Of a stretch of 64,000 bases of DNA, positions 30,992-39,740 are shown in pieces (within the stretch, counting starts at the first letter, position 1; every line of letters starts with the position of its first letter). The notes below the pieces were generated by a model. The model was not told the DNA's origin. It worked only from the letters and a program-made list of their open reading frames with translations, and ran no database searches. This stretch comes from DAOULY01 sp034414595. GTDB taxonomy: Bacteria > Chloroflexota > Dehalococcoidia > SZUA-161 > JAUWZY01. The stretch lies in assembly GCA_034414595.1 (NCBI GenBank), contig DAOULY010000002.1:186001-250000 (forward strand), given 5' to 3'. A program made the position numbers and the translations under genes.

Positions 30992-33166
30992 GTGAGAGTC
31001 AAAGAGCGACTGCGAAAATTGCCCGAAACAATAGCCCGCTTTGCCGTACGCAGGCCATGGTGGCTCATAATAGTCGCTGTAGTGTTGACCGCTGCAGCCG
31101 TACCGGGCATAACCCTGTTAAAGACCGCGACCGGCTTCAATACAATCGTTTCCCCTGGCTCCGAGGTATTCCAAGACAACGCACGCTACGAAGAGCAGTT
31201 CGGCGGCGAGCCGATTATAGTGCTGCTCACAGGACAAAGTGGGGACATCTCCTCTGCCAATAATACAGCTATACTCAGTGAATTTGCGCAGGACTTCTCC
31301 CAGGACCAGCGTTACCTTGCCATCTTGGGCCCAGAGACCGTCGATGACCAGCACGCCCTGCTCGCCGTAACGCCCGTAGGGAATATGAGCCAGGGTGAGG
31401 CATTACAGTCAGTGCAGGACATCGAGGATTTCTTCTCGACGCACTCGCTGGAGGATGTAAGCGCTACGGTCATCGGCGACCCAGAGCTGATCGAAGCAAT
31501 CAGCGAGAGCATAGGAAATAACATGGCAATTCTGCTGGGACTATCCGTCGGGGTGATGATCTTAATCCTGGCTCTGCTGTTTCGGGTGCGCTGGCGCTTG
31601 CTCTCGCTGCTTATGGTAGGTGTCGGTGCGGTGTGGACGTTCGGTATTATGGGATATGCGTCAGTGCCCCTTTCCATGGCAACCATGGCGGTACTTCCCA
31701 TACTTATCGGCCTCGGCATCGACTACTCCATACAGTTCCACAACCGCTATCAAGAGGAGATCGCCAGAAACGGCTCGGTCGCAGAGGCGATCATCACCTC
31801 GCTGACACGTATGTTTCCCGTGGTTGGGATCTCTCTCCTGGCCACGATCATCGGCTTCATCACGCTCTACATATCACAGGTGCCCATGGTGCAGGATTTC
31901 GGGATGATTCTCGCTGTGGGCATCTTGCTGTGCTACGTAGTTGCGTTATTCCTGCTTCACAGCATTGTGTATCTCGGCGATAGAAAGATGCCCGTCGCCA
32001 AACTGGGGCAAGCAGCAACAGCAGCCAGTCAGCGCATTGAGAGAATATTAGCGCGCATCGCTAAGTTCGCAGTGAGAAACCCAATCCCGATCTTACTGAT
32101 CGCGGTGGCCCTGGGAATCGCCGGGGGTGTCGTCGACCATTGGCTGCCGACCAATACAGATTATGAACAGCTTATGCCCCAGGGCATAGCTGAGTTGCAG
32201 GATACGCGGGAGCTGCGCGACGTTCTGGGCTATGGGGGTCATCTTCGCTTCATGGTAGAGGCAGACGACGTAACCGACCCTGAAGTCCTCAGCTGGCTCA
32301 AGACATATCAAGATAATGAACTCGGGCTCCATCTGGAGCTCGTTTCGGTGGACAGCCCGGCAACTCTCATCAGCGGAGCAGCTGGAGGGACCATCCCCGA
32401 TAATAGCTCGCAAATCGACCAAATACTGGCGAGTATTCCGTCACTATACGTGAACCAGTTCATCTCTGCTGACAGGAAGATGGCCAGTGTGTCCTTCACC
32501 AGCAAGCACATATCCCTGGAACAGGTCCACGACCTGCTGGGACAGATGAGACAGGATGCCCAGCTGCCGGATGGAGTGCGTATGGCTCCGGTTGGCACCA
32601 TGGCCCTGGGAGCAAGCACAGTTGATGCCGTGATAGGGCCGAGGCTCATGCTGAATATACTGTGTCTGAGCGCAGTTTTCCTGGCTCTGCTCCTGATTTA
32701 CCGACGCCTTTCTCGTGCACTCTTCATCATATTGCCTGTGGGCTTAGTGTTCGGCTTGGCTTCATTGGCGATGTATGTCGGAGGTATTGCCCTTAACCCA
32801 CTCACTGCCATTTTGGGAATCATCGTAGTCGGAATCAACACCGAATTCATGGTCCTTCTCACCAGCAGGTACGAAGAGGAGAAGCAAAAGGGAGAGCCAC
32901 CGCGAAGCGCTATGGTGATAGCTGCATCAAGAATAGGACGGGCCATTGTCACCACGGCACTGACCACCTTAGCCGGTTTCGGCGTTCTGGTGGCCTCAAA
33001 TTTCGTCATGATTCGTGATTTCGGCATAGTTACCGTCATCGGGGTCTTCCTCTGTCTGGTCAGCACTATTGTCGTAATGCCGCCACTGATCGTGTGGTTT
33101 GACGAACGAAGCATCAAGAGGCGTTTGTCCAAACAAGCAGGACAAACCGACACACTCTTGCAGTAG
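30992..33166 (+). CDS. RND-superfamily (MMPL-type) exporter
   Basis: A 724-residue integral membrane protein with the RND two-fold layout: a helix at about 22-42, an extracytoplasmic loop of about 130 residues, five helices (about 178-320 including GLGIDYSIQFHNRY), a second single helix near 370-390, another loop, then five helices (about 545-705 with IVVGINTEFMVLL). This matches MMPL/HpnN-like and archaeal SSD-type exporters of hydrophobic substrates, energised by proton flux. Start GTG 30992 lacks a strong ribosome site and may be coupled to marR. No membrane-fusion or outer-membrane partner is adjacent, as expected for a monoderm cell. Confidence 0.9.
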   Translation: MRVKERLRKLPETIARFAVRRPWWLIIVAVVLTAAAVPGITLLKTATGFNTIVSPGSEVFQDNARYEEQFGGEPIIVLLTGQSGDISSANNTAILSEFAQDFSQDQRYLAILGPETVDDQHALLAVTPVGNMSQGEALQSVQDIEDFFSTHSLEDVSATVIGDPELIEAISESIGNNMAILLGLSVGVMILILALLFRVRWRLLSLLMVGVGAVWTFGIMGYASVPLSMATMAVLPILIGLGIDYSIQFHNRYQEEIARNGSVAEAIITSLTRMFPVVGISLLATIIGFITLYISQVPMVQDFGMILAVGILLCYVVALFLLHSIVYLGDRKMPVAKLGQAATAASQRIERILARIAKFAVRNPIPILLIAVALGIAGGVVDHWLPTNTDYEQLMPQGIAELQDTRELRDVLGYGGHLRFMVEADDVTDPEVLSWLKTYQDNELGLHLELVSVDSPATLISGAAGGTIPDNSSQIDQILASIPSLYVNQFISADRKMASVSFTSKHISLEQVHDLLGQMRQDAQLPDGVRMAPVGTMALGASTVDAVIGPRLMLNILCLSAVFLALLLIYRRLSRALFIILPVGLVFGLASLAMYVGGIALNPLTAILGIIVVGINTEFMVLLTSRYEEEKQKGEPPRSAMVIAASRIGRAIVTTALTTLAGFGVLVASNFVMIRDFGIVTVIGVFLCLVSTIVVMPPLIVWFDERSIKRRLSKQAGQTDTLLQ

Positions 33167-33278
33167 TATTTGGTGTAAAGACCATGAAGTTAGAGCATGG
33201 CACAATCTGACTTAAAGTGCAATTGGAAGCCAGGCAGCACAAGAAGAAGCACAGCGATAAGGCCCGCTGGTTATGACA

Positions 33279-33312
33279 AGGCACAACCATCGCTTCAGCG
33301 ATGGTTGTGCCT
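33279..33312. terminator. Perfect 15-bp hairpin between convergent genes
   Basis: AGGCACAACCATCGC pairs perfectly with GCGATGGTTGTGCCT around the tetraloop TTCA. It lies midway between the converging exporter and diaphorase genes and can act on either strand. There is no long T tract, so it may need a factor or serve as an RNA 3'-end stabiliser. Confidence 0.65.
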
Positions 33313-33336
33313 CTAATCGGATCCTACCTACGACAC

Positions 33337-34053
33337 TTAGCGGCTTGAAGCAGCTACTTCCCGTTCCTGCATCATTGCCTCGATCTCAGGATAGGGTATC
33401 TTTACCTTCGGCAATACGGGCTTTCCATCAGGGCCGAGGGAAATAGCACCGGTGGGGCAGACGAAGGCACAGTCTCCACAGCCAATGCAGTCCCCACTCA
33501 GTTCATAACTATAGAAGGGAGCAGCTACCTCTCTGTAGATTCCTCGATTGACCAAGCTTATCGCCGATCTCCCTATAATCTCTTGGCAGGCTCGGACACA
33601 TAAACCGCAGAGGATGCATTCTTGATCTCCCAGAGCGTACCTCGGCTGCTCAACACCATACTCCTCAGCCAAATCCTGTATCTGCTTCACGTTGGGGCAT
33701 CTTGCCAACAGAAGCTCGAGTATCCCTTTGCGCAGCTTCCTCACCCTTTCGGTATCAGTCCTTACCACCAGCCCCGCCTTTATCTGATAAAGGCACGCAG
33801 CTACAAATCTGGTCCTGTTCCCTTCCTCCACCTCCACAGTGCATAGCCGACACGCCCCATAGGGTTTGACCGCAGGGTGATAGCAAAGGGCGGGGACATT
33901 CCCGATCCCTGGGTGACTGTTCACAACCTCCAGGATGGTCTTGCCAGGCAGAGACCTGACATCCTTGCCATCTATGGTCAGGTGAACTGCCCTCATTCCC
34001 GGGTAATCCGCTATCTCGACTTGAGTTTTTCCATCAACCCATACCTTTGCCAT
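33337..34053 (-). CDS. HoxU/NuoG-N-type iron-sulfur subunit
   Basis: A 238-residue protein. The N-terminal plant-type 2Fe-2S domain has CYHP, CRLC and a following AAC; the middle (His-Cys3 region of NuoG) has only RCPN, so the N5-type cluster seems absent; the C-terminal half carries two 4Fe-4S clusters, CILCGLCVRAC and CIGCGDCAFVCP. This is the diaphorase small subunit type found in HoxU, HndD N-termini and formate dehydrogenase modules. AAAGGAGG precedes ATG 34053. Third gene in order NuoE, NuoF, HoxU; it lacks any H-cluster domain, so the catalytic unit must be encoded elsewhere. Confidence 0.9.
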   Translation of the reverse strand: MAKVWVDGKTQVEIADYPGMRAVHLTIDGKDVRSLPGKTILEVVNSHPGIGNVPALCYHPAVKPYGACRLCTVEVEEGNRTRFVAACLYQIKAGLVVRTDTERVRKLRKGILELLLARCPNVKQIQDLAEEYGVEQPRYALGDQECILCGLCVRACQEIIGRSAISLVNRGIYREVAAPFYSYELSGDCIGCGDCAFVCPTGAISLGPDGKPVLPKVKIPYPEIEAMMQEREVAASSR

Positions 34054-34066
34054 TGTTAGCCTCCTT

Positions 34067-35935
34067 TCACTGCTTTATTACTGCGCCAAATTTGCAAACG
34101 TCATAGCAGGCTCCGCACTTTATACACATGCTTTGGTCAATGGTGTGAGGTTCCCTTTTCTCACCATGGATGGCTTGTGTGGGACATAGCCTCAGGCATC
34201 TGAGACACCCTTCACAGAGCTCAGGATCAATGGAATACTGGATTAGCTCCCGGCAAACGCCAGCTGGACATTTCTTCTCATCGATGTGAGCTATATACTC
34301 ATCCCTGAAATAACGAAGGGTAGTCATAACTGGATTAGCTGCGGTCTGTCCCAAGGCACAAAGGGCACCATCAGCAAGAACGTCAGCCAGTTCTTCTAAT
34401 ATATCGAGATCTTCCCTCTTGCCCTTCCCTTCGGTGATAGCAGTCAGGACCTCGCTCATCCGGTGCAGTCCCTCACGGCAGGGTACGCATTTGCCGCATG
34501 ACTCTCCTTCAAGGAAATTGACGAAGTATTTGGCCACATCAACCATACAGGTGTCTTCGTCCATCACAATCATGCCACCCGAGCCCATCATGGAGCCGAG
34601 CTTGGTGAGCTCATCGAAATCCACGGGGGTGTCGAGGTATTGCTCAGGGATACAACCACCTGAAGGGCCTCCGGTCTGTACTGCTTTGAATTTCTTTCCC
34701 CCAGGGATGCCTCCTCCGATATCGTAAATCATCTCCCGCAAGGTTATCCCCATGGGCACTTCCACCAAACCGGTGTTATTTATGTTCCCCACCAGGGAGA
34801 ATATCATCGTTCCCTTGCTGCCTTTAGTTCCAATCCCGGAATACCAATCAGCCCCTCTATTGATTATCAGCGGCACATTGGCCCAGGTCTTGACATTATT
34901 CAGGAGGCTGGGCCTATCCCATAGACCCGATTCCGACATGTGAATATACTTGGCTTTTGGCTCACCCGCATTGCCCTCGAGGGAAGCCATCAGTGCACTG
35001 GACTCTCCGCAGACAAAGGCCCCTCCCCCTTTATTTATGCTCACTGTGAAGTCGAAGCCAGAGCCCAGTATGTCCTTGCCCAGCAGCCCGTAATCCATCG
35101 CTTGTTCAATGGCTATCCTGGCATGTTTTACCGCCAAGGGATATTCGTTGCGGACATAGATGTAGCCACGGTGGGAACCAATGGCATAGGCTCCGATAAC
35201 CATTCCCTCCAAAACGCTATGGGGGTTTCCTTCGAGGAGACTTCTATCCTGATAAGAGCCGGGATCCCCTTCATCAGCATTGCAGATCACATATTTAATA
35301 GCGCCAGGAGCATGCCTGCAGGATTCCCACTTCCTCCCTGTGGCAAAGCCACCACCACCCCTGCCCCGCAAGCCGGACCTCTTTATCTCCTCAATGATCT
35401 CCTCAGGGGACACTTGGAAGAGGACCTTGCTCAGGGCAGAATAGCCGCCAATAGCGATATAGTCCTCGATTTGCGTGGGATCGACCTCGCCGTTGGCGCT
35501 AAAAATATTGCGCATTTGCCTCTTATAGAACGGGACATCATGTTCATGAACAAGTCGCTCGTTTGTTGTCGGGTCCACATAAAGTAAGCGCTCAATGATA
35601 TTACCGTTGAGCACAGTTTCAGAGATGATCTCTGGGACATCCTCCGGCCTCACTCGCTGATAGAAGACCTTCTCTGGTCGAATGACTACCAATGGTCCCC
35701 GCTCACAAAAACCGTGGCACCCTGTTTCCTTCAGCTCCACATCCAGTTGAATTTCCCGTCTTTCAATTTCGTCCTTGAACGCTTCAGCAACTTCTTCAGC
35801 ACCAGAGGCACGGCAGCCAGTGCCACCACATACCGTTATGCAGAGGTGGCTGGGATCTCTTCCTTGCAGTATCGACTGCCGCAGTGTTTCCAATTCAGAA
35901 GGGCTGCTTAGCCTCTTTAGCCATAGCTCCACCAT
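34067..35935 (-). CDS. nuoF: NuoF/HndC-type NADH-binding flavoprotein
   Basis: A 622-residue flavo-iron-sulfur subunit. N-terminal thioredoxin-like 2Fe-2S domain (about 30-115; CGGTGC and GCHGFC), FMN/NADH domain (GRGGGGFATGRKW, NADEGDPG, GGGAFVCGESSAL), the N3-type cluster ESCGKCVPCREG (about residue 475) and a C-terminal 8Fe ferredoxin (CEGCLRCLRLCP, CIKCGACYDVC). This is the composition of HydB/HndC in electron-bifurcating hydrogenases and NAD-linked formate dehydrogenases. It oxidises NADH or reduces NAD in the cytoplasm and is flanked by its NuoE and HoxU partners, with 17 and 13 nt gaps. Confidence 0.95.
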   Translation of the reverse strand: MVELWLKRLSSPSELETLRQSILQGRDPSHLCITVCGGTGCRASGAEEVAEAFKDEIERREIQLDVELKETGCHGFCERGPLVVIRPEKVFYQRVRPEDVPEIISETVLNGNIIERLLYVDPTTNERLVHEHDVPFYKRQMRNIFSANGEVDPTQIEDYIAIGGYSALSKVLFQVSPEEIIEEIKRSGLRGRGGGGFATGRKWESCRHAPGAIKYVICNADEGDPGSYQDRSLLEGNPHSVLEGMVIGAYAIGSHRGYIYVRNEYPLAVKHARIAIEQAMDYGLLGKDILGSGFDFTVSINKGGGAFVCGESSALMASLEGNAGEPKAKYIHMSESGLWDRPSLLNNVKTWANVPLIINRGADWYSGIGTKGSKGTMIFSLVGNINNTGLVEVPMGITLREMIYDIGGGIPGGKKFKAVQTGGPSGGCIPEQYLDTPVDFDELTKLGSMMGSGGMIVMDEDTCMVDVAKYFVNFLEGESCGKCVPCREGLHRMSEVLTAITEGKGKREDLDILEELADVLADGALCALGQTAANPVMTTLRYFRDEYIAHIDEKKCPAGVCRELIQYSIDPELCEGCLRCLRLCPTQAIHGEKREPHTIDQSMCIKCGACYDVCKFGAVIKQ

Positions 35936-35952
35936 AGCTCTCCCTTCATAGT

Positions 35953-36450
35953 CTATTCATGCTTCCTTAAAACGCGGTCCAGCTTATCGGCGTTCATCTG
36001 GCTCTCATACTTGCCATCAACAACTACTACAGGACCCAGAGCACAGCACCCCAAACAGTTGACTGTCTCCAGCGTGAACCTCTGGTCCTCTGTAGTGCCA
36101 CCGGGTTTGAGGTCGTAATCCCTCCCTATCTTGTCCACCAACCTCTGCGCCCCCCTAACATGGCAGGCAGTGCCAAGGCAAACAGTAACCAGGTGGCGTC
36201 CCCTGGGCTTCAGGCTAAAAGCCCGGAAGAAGGTAGCTACACTGAGCACCTGGCTCAAGGGGATATCCAGACTCTGGCTAACCTTTACCAGCACATCTTG
36301 GGGCAGATAATTGAATTCGTCTTGGATATCCTGCAACAGAGATATTAGTAGCTCCTTCTTACCTACATAGCCGTCTATGAGGGTGTCGACCCTACTTGAG
36401 TAGCTCTCAATAAGGCGCTCGATTTCGACATGATCAAGAACAAGTTCCAT
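35953..36450 (-). CDS. nuoE: NuoE/HndA-type 2Fe-2S subunit
   Basis: A 165-residue thioredoxin-like ferredoxin. N-terminal helical bundle (ELLISLLQDIQDEFNYLP) and the four ligands in CLGTACHVRG and NCLGCCALGP are canonical. GGAGGAG is placed about 10 nt before ATG 36450. First gene of the three-gene diaphorase. Together with the NuoF and HoxU subunits it forms the NAD-reactive core of complex I, bifurcating hydrogenase (HydABC, HndABCD) or formate dehydrogenase. No promoter was identified with confidence in the 239-nt gap upstream. Confidence 0.95.
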   Translation of the reverse strand: MELVLDHVEIERLIESYSSRVDTLIDGYVGKKELLISLLQDIQDEFNYLPQDVLVKVSQSLDIPLSQVLSVATFFRAFSLKPRGRHLVTVCLGTACHVRGAQRLVDKIGRDYDLKPGGTTEDQRFTLETVNCLGCCALGPVVVVDGKYESQMNADKLDRVLRKHE

Positions 36451-36642
36451 TGCTTTTGCTCCTCCATATCCACCATATCAACTTAAGAGTCCATCAACAT
36501 CTGTTATCACGCCCGTCTATTGCCACAAGAATCACCTTTTGTTGACGAGTATTCCACCTCCGAATCTCACTCAAAGGCCATAGCTTGTTAGGTGTTTTTA
36601 CTCAGGCAAGATAGCCCACACTGCGCTTAGGCGTTATTACGC

Positions 36643-36672
36643 TTGAAACGAACCGTCCGACTCAGGTATAAT
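36643..36672 (+). promoter_or_regulatory. Promoter of the two-component system
   Basis: TTGAAA (36643-36648), 18-nt spacer, TATAAT (36667-36672). Start near 36679 leaves only about 11 nt before the ATG of the response regulator, a very short leader without a clear ribosome site. Confidence 0.75.
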
Positions 36673-36689
36673 AAACTGGGTGTGAATCT

Positions 36690-37355
36690 ATGAGTAGCAT
36701 ACGGGTTCTTCTTGCTGAGGATCACGTGATAACACGGCAGGGTATCCTCAGGCTCTTGAAAGAGACAAGCGATATTACGGTAGTAGGTGAAGCCGGCGAT
36801 GGCGAAGAGGCCGTTGAGATGACTACTGAGATAGCTCCCGATGTGGTCATCATGGATATAGCCATGCCCAAACTTAATGGAGTCGAGGCCACGCGGCAGA
36901 TTAAGCTGCTTTGTCCCACTACCGCTGTGCTGATACTAAGCGCCTACGATGATGACGAGTACGTTTTCGGACTGCTGGAGGCAGGTGCTGCTGGTTACCT
37001 GCTTAAGACGGCCAGCGGTGAGGAGCTGATCCATGCTGTTCACTCTGTTCATGAAGGCGAGCCAGTGCTTGATCCCATAGTCGCTCGCAAGATGATAAAT
37101 CACTTTAGATCCCCAGGCAAGCTACCAGAGAAGGGAAGAACTTCTGAGTACCTCAGCGACCGTGAGATGAGTGTCATCAAGTTAGCAGCTAAGGGAATGA
37201 GCAACAAGGAAATCGCTGATGATCTCATGCTCAGCAAGCGCACAGTGGAAGGCCATCTGAGAAGTATCTTCAATAAGTTACGAGTTGGCTCCCGCACCGA
37301 AGCAGTGCTATACGGCCTAAGAAAGGGCTGGTTTGCTTTGGAAGATGTAACCTGA
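36690..37355 (+). CDS. NarL/FixJ-family response regulator
   Basis: A 221-residue regulator: receiver domain (1-120; acidic pair ED at 10-11, phospho-acceptor Asp in VVIMDIAMP, Lys in YLLKTASG) and LuxR-type HTH (150-212; LSDREMSVIKLAAKGMSNKE, KRTVEGHLRSIFNKL). It should bind DNA when phosphorylated by the kinase encoded 12 nt downstream. Its leader is only about 11 nt, so translation may be near-leaderless. Confidence 0.95.
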   Translation: MSSIRVLLAEDHVITRQGILRLLKETSDITVVGEAGDGEEAVEMTTEIAPDVVIMDIAMPKLNGVEATRQIKLLCPTTAVLILSAYDDDEYVFGLLEAGAAGYLLKTASGEELIHAVHSVHEGEPVLDPIVARKMINHFRSPGKLPEKGRTSEYLSDREMSVIKLAAKGMSNKEIADDLMLSKRTVEGHLRSIFNKLRVGSRTEAVLYGLRKGWFALEDVT

Positions 37356-37367
37356 GGGATTGACCTC

Positions 37368-39032
37368 GTGCTGACCGATAGAGAAAGTGAAAACATGGCG
37401 GGGAAATATGAACAAGCGGCTGAGAGGCTAGCAGAGCTGGAGCAAGCCTGTGCGGAACTCCAAACCTGCGTAAAGCGCCTGGGGAGCAATGAGCAAAAGC
37501 TTGCTGCCCTCAATGAGATCTCCACCATCATCACCCAGACCCTGGAGATGGAGCAGGTCCTTAACAGCGCCATTGCAAAAATCGCCGAGGTGATGAACGT
37601 AGAGGTTGTTCTGATGTTTCTCTTGAACTGGGAGACCAATGAGCTTGCACTCCTGGCTCATCGAGGTGTATCTCAGGGATTTGTGGCAGCAATGGAAGGA
37701 ATGAAGGCTGGGGAGGGATTCAATGGAGAGGTGGCTGCCTCCGGTAAGGCAATGGTGGTGGAAGACACCTCGCGCGACCCAAGATTGTCCAGGGAGGAGG
37801 TTCTCAGGGAAGGACTCTATACCCAATTGATCGTCCCGCTGAGATTCGTAGACAGGATTATAGGCACTCTCTGCGTGGCTGTGCGCGAGCCGCGGCAATT
37901 CCAGCCTGGGGAGATGGAATTGCTTACTACCGCTGGCAACACAATAGGCATCGCCATAGAGAATGCTCGCCTCTATGAGGAGCAAAAGCGAACAGCAGTC
38001 GAACTCCAGATTTCGGAGAGGAAGTATAGAACCATTTTCGAGAACGCCAACGATGCGATATGGGTTCACGACCTGAAGGGGAATATCTTGAGTGCCAACG
38101 AGGCATGTGCCCAGCTTAATGGATATTCACTGGATGAGCTAAAACACATGAACGTCTCCAGTTTTCTCCTCGAAGATGGCTTAGCCTTGGCCAAGCAGGT
38201 GCGTGACCGGTTACTTCGAGGGGAAATAACAGATACGCGCTATGAACAGAAATTGATCAGGAAGGATGGGACAGAGGCTATCTTGATGCTGAGCACCAGC
38301 TTAATTACTGTTGATGGCGAGCCTACAGCATTCCAGCACATCGCCCGAGATATAACCGAGGAAAAGAAGAAACAAGAGAACCTGCGTCAATATGTGCAGC
38401 AAGTGGTAAAGGCTCAAGAGGAAGAGCGCAAGCGCATTGCTCGTGAGCTTCATGATGATACAGCACAGCTTCTGGGCAGTATTTCTCGAGAGGTAGATAC
38501 ATTTATTCGCAAGAAAACCGATCTTCTGCCAAGTGAAGTTGCCTTTCTTAGACACCTACGCGGACGACTTAATATAGGGTTGAAAGAAGTACATCGCTTC
38601 AGTCAGAACCTACGCCCATCGATACTGGACGACCTGGGTCTACTTCCAGCACTGAGGTCGTTAGCAAATGAGATGAAAGAGCATGACAGAATAGATGTAG
38701 ACCTGAAGGTAATTGGCAACGAGAGGCGTTTTACGCCTGAGGTTGAATTACTAACATTCCGCATAGTCCAGGAGGCACTTTCCAATGTCAGAAGACATGC
38801 TCAAGCGTCAAGGGCTTGGATGGTAGTTGAGTTCGCTGCTGATAGGAGCAAGCTGACCATCAGCGACGATGGCCAGGGGTTCGAGCTACCAAGCAGGCTA
38901 GACGATCTCCCCCGGGATGGGAAACTTGGCCTCGCTGGGATGCAAGAGCGAGCGCGGTTATTGGACGCCACCTTAGAACTGCAATCAACCCCTGGCAAGG
39001 GAACAACGTTAACGATAGAGATACCAAACTAA
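37368..39032 (+). CDS. GAF/PAS sensor histidine kinase (HisKA_3 type)
   Basis: A 554-residue cytoplasmic kinase with no membrane helix. Domains: short coiled coil (1-40), GAF (45-200), PAS with PAC (215-335; ISERKYRTIFENANDAIW), HisKA_3 (350-420; RIARELHDD with the phospho-His) and HATPase_c (455-554; N-box EALSNVRRHA, DDGQGFE). GTG 37368 follows GAGGG. The GAF and PAS domains suggest sensing of a cytosolic ligand or redox state. Pairs with the response regulator just upstream. What the pair controls is not visible; the divergent diaphorase operon is one possibility. Confidence 0.94.
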   Translation: MLTDRESENMAGKYEQAAERLAELEQACAELQTCVKRLGSNEQKLAALNEISTIITQTLEMEQVLNSAIAKIAEVMNVEVVLMFLLNWETNELALLAHRGVSQGFVAAMEGMKAGEGFNGEVAASGKAMVVEDTSRDPRLSREEVLREGLYTQLIVPLRFVDRIIGTLCVAVREPRQFQPGEMELLTTAGNTIGIAIENARLYEEQKRTAVELQISERKYRTIFENANDAIWVHDLKGNILSANEACAQLNGYSLDELKHMNVSSFLLEDGLALAKQVRDRLLRGEITDTRYEQKLIRKDGTEAILMLSTSLITVDGEPTAFQHIARDITEEKKKQENLRQYVQQVVKAQEEERKRIARELHDDTAQLLGSISREVDTFIRKKTDLLPSEVAFLRHLRGRLNIGLKEVHRFSQNLRPSILDDLGLLPALRSLANEMKEHDRIDVDLKVIGNERRFTPEVELLTFRIVQEALSNVRRHAQASRAWMVVEFAADRSKLTISDDGQGFELPSRLDDLPRDGKLGLAGMQERARLLDATLELQSTPGKGTTLTIEIPN

Positions 39033-39162
39033 GTTTATTCTTAAGTTATCGCCTTGCTCAGTAGTCAGGGGCAGGACTTCCACAGCATTCAAGAAATGGC
39101 TATCACCATACTCCCGTCTCAAATGTTCAATAGCAGCAGCATTCCCTCGTGCGCGGCCTTGA

Positions 39163-39252
39163 TTAAGAACTAAGCCAATTCACCAGCCCGGCGATTAGGT
39201 ATCGGCCGTTCCCGCTGACTTCAAGCACCTTGTACGGCATCGCTACACACAT
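39163..39252 (-). pseudogene. Truncated hypC-like fragment
   Basis: Starting 9 nt after the hypA-like stop, a 29-codon frame begins with MCVAMPYKVLEVSGNG, which matches the N-terminus of HypC/HupF hydrogenase chaperones (MCLAIPGKVxEI), including the essential Cys2. It then stops, whereas HypC is about 75-95 residues. The rest of the 230-nt gap does not restore the family C-terminus in another frame. Read as the eroded remnant of a hypC gene; a genuine micro-protein is less likely. Confidence 0.45.
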
Positions 39253-39261
39253 CTTGGGCCT

Positions 39262-39543
39262 TCACTCCAGCTTTAGCGTGATTGACACAAGCTCCTCATC
39301 AGTAAGTAGCTCATGGTTTCCATCGCTATGTTCAGTCTCGCCTATAAGTTCAATCCCTATCTGTGCCCCTTCGGCAATGGTTCCTTTCGACAAAGCCTCC
39401 AAGCAAAACTGTAGCGAATCAGATTCCATGAAAGTGTGTTCTCCTACTTTCACGCTAATCTCTTTGATGCGCTTTGCCTCATGCTTTTCGGCTTCGCTGA
39501 GCGCCGCCTGCATAATGCTTTGGGCCATCGCCAAGCTGTGCAT
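39262..39543 (-). CDS. HypA-like nickel metallochaperone lacking the zinc domain
   Basis: A 93-residue protein matching the nickel-binding half of HypA: MHSLAMAQSIM at the start with His2 preserved, KVGEHTFMESDSLQFCLEALSKGTIAEGA in the middle. The zinc ribbon that normally follows (two CxxC pairs) is missing; the sequence passes from IELIGE straight to the last strand ELVSITLKL. AAAAGGAGG lies before ATG 39543, so translation looks healthy. Full HypA is about 113-117 residues. No hydrogenase genes are in the window. It may be a specialised or decaying paralogue. An upstream short frame (39643 to 39479) overlaps its start and is not recognised. Confidence 0.7.
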   Translation of the reverse strand: MHSLAMAQSIMQAALSEAEKHEAKRIKEISVKVGEHTFMESDSLQFCLEALSKGTIAEGAQIGIELIGETEHSDGNHELLTDEELVSITLKLE

Positions 39544-39740
39544 TCGAGCCTCCTTTTAGCTCCTCGATGATCATTTCAACGCAAATAGGGATCTCCTGTT
39601 TCGCCTCATGCGTGCACTCCTCGCTGAAGGTGAAGTCAACCATGAAAGGGAGCTTAAGACAGCTCACCGTTGCTCCGTTCAATGTCCAGTTGCCCTATAT
39701 AGTGTTGAGGACATAGTGCTCCGTCCTCGGTTTGTTCACA

